A stretch of 59,588 nt of DNA from Ignavibacteria bacterium (GCA_030684555.1 JAUXVN010000058.1:1-59588); one strand, 5' to 3'. Numbered from the stretch's first letter, positions 43,856 through 52,278 are shown. The notes: generated from the letters alone by a model not told the origin. Translations and numbers: made by a program.

Positions 43856-44863
43856 ATGAAAGATTTAACAAATTCAAATATCGAAAGGCAGAATATACTC
43901 AACAATCGTTTTGCTTTAGAAAGAATACGAAATTATCTGGGAATAGAAGGATTATTATTTCAAGAAGAGTTTAAATTCACCAAGCAAATGGTTGCCGATT
44001 TTTTTGAAATTGATGAGAGAACGATAGAAAGATATTTGGAAACATATTCAGATGAATTAAAGCATAACGGTTATATTTTAATACGAGGTAAGTTATTGAA
44101 AGACTTCAAGTTACAGTTTGGTCACCTCATTGATAAGGCGACCAAAACAACAATACTTGGTTTATTTAATTTCAGAGCCTTTCTTAATTTAGGTATGCTT
44201 CTTGCCGAAAGCGACAAAGCTCGCCATTTGAGGAGCAAAATTTTGGATATCGTTATTGATACGATCAACCAGAAAACCGGCAGCGGCACAAAATATATCA
44301 ATCGAAGAGATTCCGATTATCTTTTTTCAGCGATAAATGAACCAAAATACCGTAAAGAATTTACGGACGCACTTAATAATTGCGTTGAAATGGGTAACTA
44401 TAAGTATGCTCTTTACACAGATAAAATTTATGAATATATATTCAGCGAAAAGGCAAAAGAATATCGTGAAGTATTGAGATTAAAAGGCAATGAAAATGTT
44501 AGAGACACTATGTATGCAGAGGTTCTCGATTTAATTGCTTCATTTGAAACCGGTTTGGCTTATGAATTAAATCAAAAAAGAGATGAATTAGGAAGAAAAT
44601 TATCTCCATTCGAAGTAGATAAAATATTCAAGCACTTTGCAGAACATCCATCGCAGTTACCTCATATTGATAAAGCAAGAATCAAAATGGCGTCAAGAGA
44701 TTTGCATTTTAGAGATGCATTTCATCAGAAACTTGAACACTATTTACAAGCAGTTAACCCTGATGATTTTGAGAGATTTCTTGGCGAAAGGAGTATTGAT
44801 TTCGATAAAGAGTTGGAGAAAGCTAAAGATGTATTTAAACGTCTCAAAGAGAGCGAAGAATGA
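43856..44863 (+). CDS. DNA-binding protein of an RM-associated Doc operon
   Basis: A 335-residue protein. Residues about 37-75 form a helix-turn-helix (FTKQMVADFFEIDERTIERY), followed by LKHNGYILIRGKLLKDF. The remainder is helical. Proteins of this type sit next to Fic/Doc genes inside type I RM operons, where they are annotated as DNA-binding or RhuM-like. Here the gene follows an hsdS pseudogene and overlaps the doc gene by 4 bp (ATGA). It is intact. It may regulate the operon or act as antitoxin to the Doc protein; neither can be shown from sequence. Confidence 0.7.
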   Translation: MKDLTNSNIERQNILNNRFALERIRNYLGIEGLLFQEEFKFTKQMVADFFEIDERTIERYLETYSDELKHNGYILIRGKLLKDFKLQFGHLIDKATKTTILGLFNFRAFLNLGMLLAESDKARHLRSKILDIVIDTINQKTGSGTKYINRRDSDYLFSAINEPKYRKEFTDALNNCVEMGNYKYALYTDKIYEYIFSEKAKEYREVLRLKGNENVRDTMYAEVLDLIASFETGLAYELNQKRDELGRKLSPFEVDKIFKHFAEHPSQLPHIDKARIKMASRDLHFRDAFHQKLEHYLQAVNPDDFERFLGERSIDFDKELEKAKDVFKRLKESEE

Positions 44864-45297
44864 GCATTAAGTACATTGAAATAATAGAAGAAGTAATTGA
44901 AATTCATCATAAAACAGTTGAAATAAGCGGCGGCGGTTTGAAAGGAGTAATTGATACATCAGCTCTTGAATCGGCACTTGAATTTATTAAAGATGATTTA
45001 TACTACCCAACTTTTGAAGATAAATTAACTCATCTGTTTTTTGTGGCAAATAAAAGTCACTGTTTTCAAGATGGAAACAAAAGGATAGCTATTTCTCTTG
45101 GACTAAAATTTCTAATTAATAACGGCTATTTAAGAGCCACTGAACGTTTCATTTTTAGAATGGAAACTATAAGCTTGCATACTGCCGCTGGTAGAATAGA
45201 TAAAGATTTATTAAGAGAAATTATTTGTTCAATTGTAAATGAGGAAGATTATTCAGAAGAATTAAAGATAAAAATAATGAATGCAATTAGCGGATAA
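44860..45297 (+). CDS. doc: Doc-family (death-on-curing) Fic-domain protein
   Basis: A 145-residue Fic/Doc protein. The catalytic motif HCFQDGNKR lies at 67-75, matching HxFx(D/E)(A/G)NKR with H67, D71, N73 and R75 present. P1 phage Doc phosphorylates EF-Tu and has a similar motif; AMPylating Fic proteins end in GNGR instead. Activity is therefore likely Doc-like. The gene is coupled to the DNA-binding gene upstream (ATGA overlap), and the hsdR pseudogene begins inside its 3' end. No separate small antitoxin (Phd) is visible. Confidence 0.88.
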   Translation: MSIKYIEIIEEVIEIHHKTVEISGGGLKGVIDTSALESALEFIKDDLYYPTFEDKLTHLFFVANKSHCFQDGNKRIAISLGLKFLINNGYLRATERFIFRMETISLHTAAGRIDKDLLREIICSIVNEEDYSEELKIKIMNAISG

Positions 45298-45582
45298 CAT
45301 TTCGACAAGTATCCACACAGTCCAAACATTAGAATCGGCAATCATTGAGCAGTTAACAAATTACGGTTGGTTCTAAGGCAATGCAAATGATTTCAGCAGT
45401 AAGATTGCTGTAGCTAAAAAGCAATTCTGGAATTGATTCAAACTTCTCAGCAAAAAGAATGGGAAATGCTAAAATCCAATGACAAGATGTAGTTGAAAAT
45501 AAATTTATACAGCGGCTCTTTAAGGAATTGGACTTGCGTGGAATGCTTGATGTTATTCGACACGGAATAACAGACAGCAAGA
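45281..45582 (+). pseudogene. hsdR: hsdR pseudogene (type I restriction subunit, N-terminus)
   Basis: The frame starts at an ATG inside the doc 3' end: MQLADNISTSIHTVQTLESA then IIEQLTNYGWF-stop. Reading through, it continues GNANDFSSKIAVAKKQF. After a frameshift it gives QTSQQKEWEMLKSNDK, and after another shift VVENKFIQRLFKELDLRGML then DVIRHGITDSKI. ELDLRGxLDVxRHGxxD is a signature of the HsdR N-terminal nuclease region. At least one nonsense and two frameshift lesions are present. The gene ends at a dispersed repeat at 45574, so more than 80% of HsdR is missing. Confidence 0.88.
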
Positions 45583-45633
45583 TTGGGGGAATAATAAACT
45601 CCGATCAAGAATTGGTTCTTGACGTCCAAGAAC
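45574..45633 (+). repeat. 60-bp dispersed repeat (copy 1)
   Basis: GACAGCAAGATTGGGGGAAT continues AATAAACTCCGATCAAGAAT and TGGTTCTTGACGTCCAAGAA. It matches 47909-47971 with only a few substitutions and two short indels. It contains a palindrome TCAAGAA-TTGG-TTCTTGA. At copy 2 it directly follows a GAGAACCA palindrome. Confidence 0.85.
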
Positions 45634-45690
45634 TAGCCTTTTACGGCAAAATGCAATAAATAGACTCCAAAATGCTTAATTGTCAGTCCG

Positions 45691-45858
45691 TTATATAACA
45701 TATAACACCCCTTATATAAGCTATCGAGCACGTTATATAAGGTATAACGTACATTATATAAGATGTAGAGCACGTTATATAAGGTATAACCTCCGTTATA
45801 TAAGGTATTGAGCCCATTATATAAGCTATAGAGCTCATTATATGTTATATCTAACAAA
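45691..45858. repeat. Tandem array, eight 21-bp units
   Basis: Eight consecutive 21-bp units begin TTATATAA(G/C). Examples are TTATATAAGGTATAACGTACA, read as units at 45733 and 45775, and TTATATAAGCTATAGAGCTCA-like units at 45712 and 45817. The last unit is divergent. Period 21 equals two turns of B-DNA. A frame on the minus strand reads LYN-type repeats across it, but that is a by-product of the period. The array could be a protein-binding site or neutral repeat DNA. Confidence 0.9.
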
Positions 45859-46210
45859 ATTCTAAAGTATAACATACACTCAAAACAGCATATTTTGCCG
45901 AAACTTGTATATGAAGTACAATCCCAAGGTTGTCGAGAACCACTTCCCGACAGCGGCTTGGGGTAGAACTAAAACAGATAGTTTTTGTCAAACTGTAAAT
46001 ATTGACTAAGTTTGGAAAGGTAACATGATTTTTTTTCTGTTACCTGCTAATTAAGAGTAGTTAGAAAATAGTATGCAATCATTTTATTAGACATACCCTG
46101 TGAAGTAAACAAAATTATTTCATAGAATAAAGTTTTGAGCTATGGTTAAGTTACTCGGAGCGAAAGTAGACAAAAATAATTGAAACTAAATTAATGAGGC
46201 GGAAAACATA
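45859..46210 (+). other. 352-bp spacer upstream of the type II RM locus
   Basis: It contains a GAGAACCA palindrome with one mismatch (45930-45953, TTGTCGAGAA-CCAC-TTCCCGACAG) followed by CGGCTTGGGG. No gene is visible. The final 100 bp should carry the promoter of the restriction gene remnant. A GGAAAA ribosome binding site precedes its ATG. Confidence 0.6.
45930..45953. repeat. GAGAACCA palindrome (copy 3)
   Basis: TTGTCGAGAA-CCAC-TTCCCGACAG, the same element as at 38671, 43427 and 47892, with two changes from the perfect stem. It lies between the 21-bp array and the type II restriction gene. Confidence 0.85.
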
Positions 46211-46956
46211 ATGACACTTTGGAACGACGATATTGAAATACAATTTTTTACTCAAGCATTAAAAAATTTTGCTTCACCCGAACAACTATTTTACAACCTA
46301 CAAGGTGGATACTTTGCATACGTTCCAAAAGGATCAAATGCAGAAGGACAAACTTTACAAAGTAGAAACTCTCTTATTGGACAGTTCACCGAAAAATGGA
46401 GTAAAACTCTTTTTGAACCGATAGCAGAAGAATTAGGACTTTTTGCAGTAAATAGTGTCGTATGTGATGAACTTGGAATTTCAAGACAATCAAGTGCAGA
46501 CCTTGCGTTCTGCACTACAAACAACATAAAGGTAATCCTTCGTTACTTCGTTCAGACTCAATGTTAAAAGCCATTGGAAAGGCAATAAACATTCGAGTTT
46601 CGGATATTGCTTCAACAAAAATACCCATTGTTGTTCTAGGCAATAGCCCAATTACAGTTAGCTACATTAAAAAAGTGGACTTTCTTAAAACTTCGGGCGT
46701 TATTCAAGGTTTTTGGTCTTTAAACCCTAATCCAACAAATTCCCAATATGTAAAAGACACACCAAAATTAGGCTTTCAAACTATTTTGGACAGGGAACAA
46801 CTGTTTAACAACTGCAAAGAACTTGTAACTAATGATATGAATTATTTTTCTTCAATGATTTCAAAACTGAAACTTGGAGAGATTATAAGAATTGCAAATC
46901 AAGAAACAACAGAGATTGCAAAGGCAGAAAAATTTTTAACCTTAATCCGAAACTAA
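46211..46956 (+). pseudogene. Type II restriction endonuclease gene with internal deletion
   Basis: The first frame (46211-46567) reads MTLWNDDIEIQFFTQALKNF ... AVNSVVCDELGISRQSSADL and then AFCTTNN. The second (46519-46956) reads HKGNPSLLRSDSMLKAIGKA, INIRVSDIASTKIPIVVLGN and onward. Together they look like one endonuclease whose middle was removed near 46527, leaving the halves out of frame. The catalytic E-x-K strand expected between them is absent. It lies 1 bp upstream of an intact methyltransferase, the usual RM order. It should be inactive. Confidence 0.8.
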
Positions 46957-46957
46957 A

Positions 46958-47878
46958 ATGAAAAGACCACAAGGAACAGAAACAAGTTCGTTTGGAACAA
47001 ACGGAAGAATTAATCACGACAGTTCAAAGTTTTACAACTCTAAATTATACACGGAACTTGCAGGAAATAAAATTCTTGAAAAAAATGAAAACGATTTTCC
47101 TGATGAATTGGTGAATAAATTTATTCTTGGTTCAGCCGAAAACATGAAAGAATTGCCCGACAATTCAGTTCATTTAATGATTACCTCTCCACCATACAAT
47201 GTTTCAAAAGAATATGACGAGGATTTGTCATTAAAAGATTATTTACAACTTCTCGAAAACTCATTTAAAGAAACTTATAGAGTTCTTGTCAATGGTGGTC
47301 GAGCATGTATTAATGTAGCAAATCTGGGCAGAAAACCATACATACCACTTTCCGACTACATTTCTAAAATGATGTTAGACATTGGTTTCAATATGCGTGG
47401 TGAAATCATTTGGAATAAAGCTGCAAGTGCAAGTCCTTCAACGGCTTGGGGGAGTTGGCAAAGTGCCGCAAATCCTATTTTAAGGGATATTCACGAATAT
47501 ATTTTAGTTTTTTCAAAAGGCGACTACAAACGAGAAAAAGGCGGAAAAGAAAATTCTATTTCAAAAGAACAATTTATGGAATGGACAAAATCTATTTGGA
47601 CAATGAATGCAGAAAGTGCAAGAAGAATTGGACATCCAGCACCTTTTCCCGAAGAATTACCTAATAGACTAATTCAACTTTATTCATTCAAAGGCGATAT
47701 AATTCTTGATCCTTTTATGGGTAGTGGAACGACAGCAGTTTCAGCAATAAAATCAGAACGAAAGTTTGTCGGTTACGACATTTCACAAAAATATATAGAC
47801 CTTGCTGAAAAACGATTGAAACCATTTTTAGAACAAATAACTCTGAAATTTGCGACAGTTGAAATTGACGAAAAATAG
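46958..47878 (+). CDS. DNA methyltransferase, probably cytosine-N4 (now orphan)
   Basis: A 306-residue beta-class methyltransferase. Motif IV is TSPPYNVSKEYDE near residue 77 and motif I is LDPFMGSGTTAVSA near 247. SPPY in motif IV usually marks N4-cytosine enzymes, while DPPY marks N6-adenine, so m4C is favoured but not proven. A variable region lies between the motifs. The gene is intact and starts 1 bp after the decayed endonuclease. It may protect against a related enzyme or simply persist. A dispersed repeat follows 14 bp after its stop. Confidence 0.88.
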   Translation: MKRPQGTETSSFGTNGRINHDSSKFYNSKLYTELAGNKILEKNENDFPDELVNKFILGSAENMKELPDNSVHLMITSPPYNVSKEYDEDLSLKDYLQLLENSFKETYRVLVNGGRACINVANLGRKPYIPLSDYISKMMLDIGFNMRGEIIWNKAASASPSTAWGSWQSAANPILRDIHEYILVFSKGDYKREKGGKENSISKEQFMEWTKSIWTMNAESARRIGHPAPFPEELPNRLIQLYSFKGDIILDPFMGSGTTAVSAIKSERKFVGYDISQKYIDLAEKRLKPFLEQITLKFATVEIDEK

Positions 47879-47891
47879 AACTTTTTCAACG

Positions 47892-47971
47892 CTGTCGAGA
47901 ACCACTTCGCGACAGCAGGTTGGGGGAATAATAAACTCCGGTCAAGAGAATTGGTTCTTGACCTCCAAGAA
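47892..47971. repeat. GAGAACCA palindrome (copy 4) fused to the 60-bp repeat (copy 2)
   Basis: CTGTCGAGAA-CCAC-TTCGCGACAG (47892-47915, one mismatch) is joined to GGTTGGGGGAATAATAAACT and CCGGTCAAGAGAATTGG, which repeats the 45574 element. The joined form suggests that both belong to one unit of about 80 bp. It lies between the methyltransferase stop and the agmatine deiminase stop. Confidence 0.85.
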
Positions 47972-47977
47972 ACGCCC

Positions 47978-49033
47978 TTAAGCCGGCTCTTCGTGTGCGA
48001 GACAATGCAAAGTACCTAGTCCCCAAACTAAATCGGTTGCATGTATTCCGATTACTTTTCTGGTCGGAAAAAATTCTGATATTATTCCTAAAGCTTTTCT
48101 GTCGTTTCCATCATTAAATGTTGGGACTAAAACCGAGCCGTTTGTTATATAAAAATTAGCATAACTTGCTGGTAATCTCATTTTGTCAAACCATAAAGCC
48201 GAAGGCATCGGTAATGTGATGATTTCCGGTTTTTTACCATTTTCCAGTTTTATATCTTGTAAGATTTCAATATTCTCATTTAGATTATAATAATTGTCGT
48301 CCTTCGGATTATCTTCTTTTACTATAAGCAAAGTATTTGGGTTTACAAATCGACAAAGGTCATCCACATGTCCGTGAGTATCGTCTCCGGTTATTCCTTT
48401 ATTCAACCAAATAACATTTGAGATTCCGAGATATTTTTTGAAGACTTCAGAGTAATCAGTTTTAGAAAAACCGGGATTTCGAACCTGGATTTTATCATCC
48501 ATTAAACATTCTTCAGTTGTTACTAATGTTCCTTTACCGTTTACATCGATGCTGCCTCCTTCAAGAACCACATGACGATTTTTGTATTTAGCTGCAATTA
48601 GTTTTTTGTTAATCGTTTGAGTAAGAAACTCGGGGAGAAAAACATCCTTTTTCCAATTATCATATTTAGCCCATCCGTTAAATAAAAAGTGTACTCCCTT
48701 AACATTCCCTTTTTCATCTTTTACAAAAGAAGGGGAGGAGTCGCGCATCCAGCTTCTGTCGGTATCAAATTGAAGAAAATCAATCTGAGAAATATCGACA
48801 TGAGCTTTGTTTAACATAGATTTTATGCGCTTTTCATGATCAACAGATTTTACGATTAACCTTACTCGTTCATGCTTGACTATGTTTTTTACAATCTCTG
48901 TATACACCCAATTAATCGGACTAAATTTTCCGGGCCAATCATTTGGATTGTGAGGCCATGCTAATATCGTTGCTTCATGTTTTTCAAACTCGGCAGGCAT
49001 TCTGAATTGAGAGGTAATTTTTTTCTTTTGCAT
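47978..49033 (-). CDS. aguA: Agmatine deiminase
   Basis: A 351-residue member of the porphyromonas-type peptidylarginine deiminase family. It hydrolyses agmatine to N-carbamoylputrescine and ammonia. Key residues are visible: RSWMRDSSP, VVLEGGSIDVNGKGTLVTTE, THGHVDDLCRFV (catalytic His and Asp) and the nucleophile C344 in LGTLHCLAHEEPA. It is cotranscribed with the aguB-like gene 18 bp upstream, forming the second and third steps of the arginine-to-putrescine route. The length is normal. A fragment matching its last codons occurs at 38557. Confidence 0.94.
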   Translation of the reverse strand: MQKKKITSQFRMPAEFEKHEATILAWPHNPNDWPGKFSPINWVYTEIVKNIVKHERVRLIVKSVDHEKRIKSMLNKAHVDISQIDFLQFDTDRSWMRDSSPSFVKDEKGNVKGVHFLFNGWAKYDNWKKDVFLPEFLTQTINKKLIAAKYKNRHVVLEGGSIDVNGKGTLVTTEECLMDDKIQVRNPGFSKTDYSEVFKKYLGISNVIWLNKGITGDDTHGHVDDLCRFVNPNTLLIVKEDNPKDDNYYNLNENIEILQDIKLENGKKPEIITLPMPSALWFDKMRLPASYANFYITNGSVLVPTFNDGNDRKALGIISEFFPTRKVIGIHATDLVWGLGTLHCLAHEEPA

Positions 49034-49051
49034 TATTACTTTTATGAATGA

Positions 49052-49942
49052 TTAATCAATAAATCTTTTATCGATGCCGTTATAAGCATCAATTCTTCGG
49101 TCGCGTAAGAATGGCCAATTTCTTCTTATATCTTCAAGATGCTCAAGATTAACTTCGGCGATTAATATCTCTTCCTTATCTGTTGAAGCTTCAGCAATTA
49201 CAACTCCTTGCGGATCGCAAATAAATGAAGAACCCCAAAATTCAAGTCCTGCTTGAGTTTCAACAGTTTTTTCAAATCCAACTCGATTAACTGATGCAAC
49301 ATAAACACCGTTAGCAATTGCGTGGCTTCTTTGAATTGTTATCCATGAATCGCGTTGCGCTTTGCCGTATTGTTCTTTTTCATAAGGATGCCAGCCGATT
49401 GCAGTCGGATAAAATAAAACAGTTGCACCTTGTAGTGCTGTTAATCTTGCCCCTTCCGGATACCATTGATCCCAGCAAATAAGCGTTCCTATTCTACCAA
49501 ACTTTGTATTGAATGCTTGAAAGCCTAAATCACCCGGAGCGAAATAAAATTTTTCGTAAAAAGCGGGATCATCAGGGATGTGCATTTTTCGATATAATCC
49601 AATTTGTTCACCGGTTGCATCGATAATTAATGCGCTGTTATGATAAACTCCGGGGGCACGCTTCTCGAAAATCGGGACTATTATCGCAACATTATTTTCT
49701 TTTGCCGCTTGTTGAAATGCAATTGATGAAGGTCCGGGAATTGTTTCAGCTAATTCAAAAAGATTAACATCTTCTTTTTGACAAAAGTAGGGGGTGCGGT
49801 AAAGTTCAGGAAAACAAATTACTTCAGCCCCTTGTTTAGCGGCTTTAGCGACCCACTTTACGGTTTTTTTTGTGTTGAATTCGTAATCGTTTGTGTAAGC
49901 TAATTGTAATAGTCCGACTTTGAAATTTTTATGTTTACTCAA
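49052..49942 (-). CDS. aguB: N-carbamoylputrescine amidase
   Basis: A 296-residue nitrilase-superfamily hydrolase. The catalytic triad is E46 (FPELYRTPYF), K119 (YRKMHIPDDPAFYEKFYF) and C156 (LICWDQWYPEGARL). HIPDDPAFYEKFYFAPGD is characteristic of the AguB/N-carbamoylputrescine subfamily. It releases putrescine, CO2 and ammonia. It is first in a two-gene operon with aguA, which supports the assignment. Polyamine synthesis from arginine would also need arginine decarboxylase, which is not in this window. Confidence 0.94.
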   Translation of the reverse strand: MSKHKNFKVGLLQLAYTNDYEFNTKKTVKWVAKAAKQGAEVICFPELYRTPYFCQKEDVNLFELAETIPGPSSIAFQQAAKENNVAIIVPIFEKRAPGVYHNSALIIDATGEQIGLYRKMHIPDDPAFYEKFYFAPGDLGFQAFNTKFGRIGTLICWDQWYPEGARLTALQGATVLFYPTAIGWHPYEKEQYGKAQRDSWITIQRSHAIANGVYVASVNRVGFEKTVETQAGLEFWGSSFICDPQGVVIAEASTDKEEILIAEVNLEHLEDIRRNWPFLRDRRIDAYNGIDKRFID

Positions 49943-50029
49943 GTTTGTTTCCCGATTAATTATTCATAATTTATTTGTAAAGCTAAATATTGATACCACT
50001 ATTTTCAAGAAAACGAAAGAATTAAATTA

Positions 50030-50944
50030 TTACTTTTTGGTTTCCGTTATTTGTTTGCCAGATTCATCAAACTCTTTTGAGGAAATTAATTCCCCATTTT
50101 CATAAAGGTCTATATACCAAAGTTTTCCGGATTCACGATAAATTTTGGTCTCTCCGCTCAGTTTATTACTCTTATAATTTTGTTCAGTCCACAAAGCACC
50201 ATTTTCGTAAAATGATTTTGAGATACCTTCTTTGCGGCTTAGTTTATATACGATTTCAGATTTTAGTTTGCCGTCTTCATAAAAATTTAAGTGAGTTCCT
50301 TCAGGTTTACCGAATTCATAAAATTTAAGTGATTTGAGTTTACCGGATTGATAATATTCTTTTGCGGTATCGGTTAAGTGTCCGGTGTTATAAAAGAATT
50401 CACCTTTCAGAGAACCATCCTCATAAAACCAAATAGTTTTACCGTTTTGAAGATCATTTTTATATTCTGCTGTTACTGAAATTTTTCCATTTGTGAAATA
50501 TTCAACTGCTTCTTTTTCTTTTCTTCCCTCAACAAAAAAGTAAAGCGATTTTAATTCACCCGATTGATAATACGTTTTTAGAAGGGAATCAAGAGTGCCA
50601 TTCTTATATAAACCTTTTTCTCTTATTGTTCCATCTTCATAATAACTTCTATACTCACCGTTAAACATTCCGTTAACGAAAGTATAAATTTCAGCAAGAA
50701 CTCCATCTTCAGTAAATCTTAAAAATTTATCATCTTGAATTCCATTTTTATAGAATGATTTTTCCGATAAAACACCTTTCGTCGAGTATTTATAAGTTAA
50801 GCCGTCAAGTTTCCCATTCTTATAATTACTGATTTCACTCACAATTCCATTAGGATGAAACTTTTTTACTTCACCTTCTTGAGGGAAAAGATTTGCAATA
50901 AGTATAATTGTCACCAAGAATAATTTAACCATATAAAACCTCAT
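50030..50944 (-). CDS. Exported MORN-repeat (YwqK-like) protein
   Basis: A 304-residue protein with a signal peptide (VTIILIANLFPQ). About 11 MORN_2/YwqK units follow, each near 23 residues, of the form 'F-ENG-L-x-E-x-x-Y-K-N-G-K-x-(x)G' (for example GTIREKGLYKNGTLDSLLK and GKLKSEIVYKLSRKEGISK). Databases often call such proteins YwqK antitoxins, but a signal peptide and long array argue against that here. It overlaps the upstream paralogue by one base (TAATG), so the two are cotranslated. A cell-surface or periplasmic beta-repeat structure is likely. Function unknown. Confidence 0.8.
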   Translation of the reverse strand: MRFYMVKLFLVTIILIANLFPQEGEVKKFHPNGIVSEISNYKNGKLDGLTYKYSTKGVLSEKSFYKNGIQDDKFLRFTEDGVLAEIYTFVNGMFNGEYRSYYEDGTIREKGLYKNGTLDSLLKTYYQSGELKSLYFFVEGRKEKEAVEYFTNGKISVTAEYKNDLQNGKTIWFYEDGSLKGEFFYNTGHLTDTAKEYYQSGKLKSLKFYEFGKPEGTHLNFYEDGKLKSEIVYKLSRKEGISKSFYENGALWTEQNYKSNKLSGETKIYRESGKLWYIDLYENGELISSKEFDESGKQITETKK

Positions 50945-52278
50945 TAATAACCAATTGTAGAAATCAGATTTCCTAATTCATTATACTCTTTCGAGTTTAT
51001 TAAAACCCCATCACGATAGAATGTTTCTTTCTTAAGATCACCATTTACAAAAAATTCTTTTGCCCAACCTTCAAGTTTGCCCCAGAAATAAATTTCGTTT
51101 TTTGAAAGTGCCCCATTGTCATAGAACCACTTCTTTATACCGGAAACAACTCCACCGCTGTAATTTTCTTCATATTCCATAACACCATTCGGATGGTATT
51201 TTAAGTAAGCTCCTTCAAGTTTTCCGCTCTCATAATTTTTTGAAACAGCGAGGTTTCCGTTTTTATAATAAACAAGTGTTATTCCATTGAGTTCGTTATT
51301 TGCATACATCGATTCAGATTCAAGTTCACCCGTATCAAAATAATTTTTAGTTAAGCCTCTTTGAACTCCGTTTAAATAATCGATTTCAGATTTCATTATT
51401 CCGTTTTCATAATAGAAAAAAGATTTTCCTTGAAGTGTATCATTCACATAATCCCATTCTTCTTTAAGAAAACCGCTTTCATAATATGTTTTGAGGAACC
51501 CTTGTTTTATTCCGTTACGTTTGAAGTACTCTTCGCGCATTGCGCCGTTATCATAATAGAATTTCTCGAATTTTTCTAATGCTTCAAGCTTGCCGAGATA
51601 GTCATAACGGATTCGGTCGATAAGCTCGCCATTCTTATATAAATCCTTCACACGAACAAGTCCTCCGGCATCACAAACAAAAACTTCACCTTCAATTTTA
51701 TCGTTTACAAAAGTTGCTTCTAAGGCGATTATGCCGTTATCGTGAAAGACTTTAGTTTTCCCTTGTTGAATTCCATCGATAAAGTTTCTTTCAACTTCAA
51801 CTTTACCGGATGTATAAAATGTTTTGGAAATACCTTGCAGCATTCCGTCTACATAGTTCCAATCGCCTTGAAGTTCACCTGTTTTATAAAAAGTTTTAGT
51901 AATTCCTTCAAGTTTATTATAAATGAAATATTGTTCAGACCAAAGTTCGCCAGTTTCGTAATACCATTTCGAGATTCCTTCGCGTAACCCGTTTCTATAA
52001 TTCCATGATACACTCAACAATCCATCCTGAAAAAACCACTTCGAAATTCCTTCTTCCTTGCCGTCTACAAAGTTCCATTCTTTCCAAACTCTTCCATTTG
52101 GATAATACTCTGTATAAAGCCCCTCAAGTTTTCCATCTATGTAAGTCCCTTTGGTTTTTACTGCTCCATGCGGATAATAAGTCATTTGTAAAGATGAAGA
52201 CTGATCATCTTGAGGAAAAACATCAGCAATGAATGTGAATAACAAAACTGTTAAAATTATAAATGCTCTTTTGTTCAT
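50944..52278 (-). CDS. Exported MORN-repeat (YwqK-like) protein, larger paralogue
   Basis: About 444 residues from the ATG at 52278, which gives a good signal peptide (MNKRAFIILTVLLFTFIADV, then FPQ). An ATG 22 codons upstream would bury it. About 17 MORN_2 units follow (for example GKLEGLYTEYYPNGRVWKE, GLREGISKWYYETGELWSE). It is a longer paralogue of the next gene, probably from tandem duplication. The pair forms an operon divergent from the oxidoreductase genes. Function unknown; the repeated 'ISKWFYENGAL' units suggest a long beta-sheet. Confidence 0.8.
   Translation of the reverse strand: MNKRAFIILTVLLFTFIADVFPQDDQSSSLQMTYYPHGAVKTKGTYIDGKLEGLYTEYYPNGRVWKEWNFVDGKEEGISKWFFQDGLLSVSWNYRNGLREGISKWYYETGELWSEQYFIYNKLEGITKTFYKTGELQGDWNYVDGMLQGISKTFYTSGKVEVERNFIDGIQQGKTKVFHDNGIIALEATFVNDKIEGEVFVCDAGGLVRVKDLYKNGELIDRIRYDYLGKLEALEKFEKFYYDNGAMREEYFKRNGIKQGFLKTYYESGFLKEEWDYVNDTLQGKSFFYYENGIMKSEIDYLNGVQRGLTKNYFDTGELESESMYANNELNGITLVYYKNGNLAVSKNYESGKLEGAYLKYHPNGVMEYEENYSGGVVSGIKKWFYDNGALSKNEIYFWGKLEGWAKEFFVNGDLKKETFYRDGVLINSKEYNELGNLISTIGY

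Noticed and set aside
45691-45858. CRISPR array
   Set aside because: Units are contiguous with no spacers, and no cas genes are present; it is a simple tandem array.
45633-45875. An 80-codon minus-strand frame with LYN-type repeats
   Set aside because: The frame is a by-product of the 21-bp tandem array; no ribosome binding site and no independent support.
46211-46956. Two separate small genes
   Set aside because: The two frames fit as halves of one endonuclease with an internal deletion, directly upstream of its methyltransferase.
50030-52278. YwqK toxin-antitoxin antitoxins
   Set aside because: Both have signal peptides and long MORN arrays and no toxin gene is adjacent; the database name is likely misleading.
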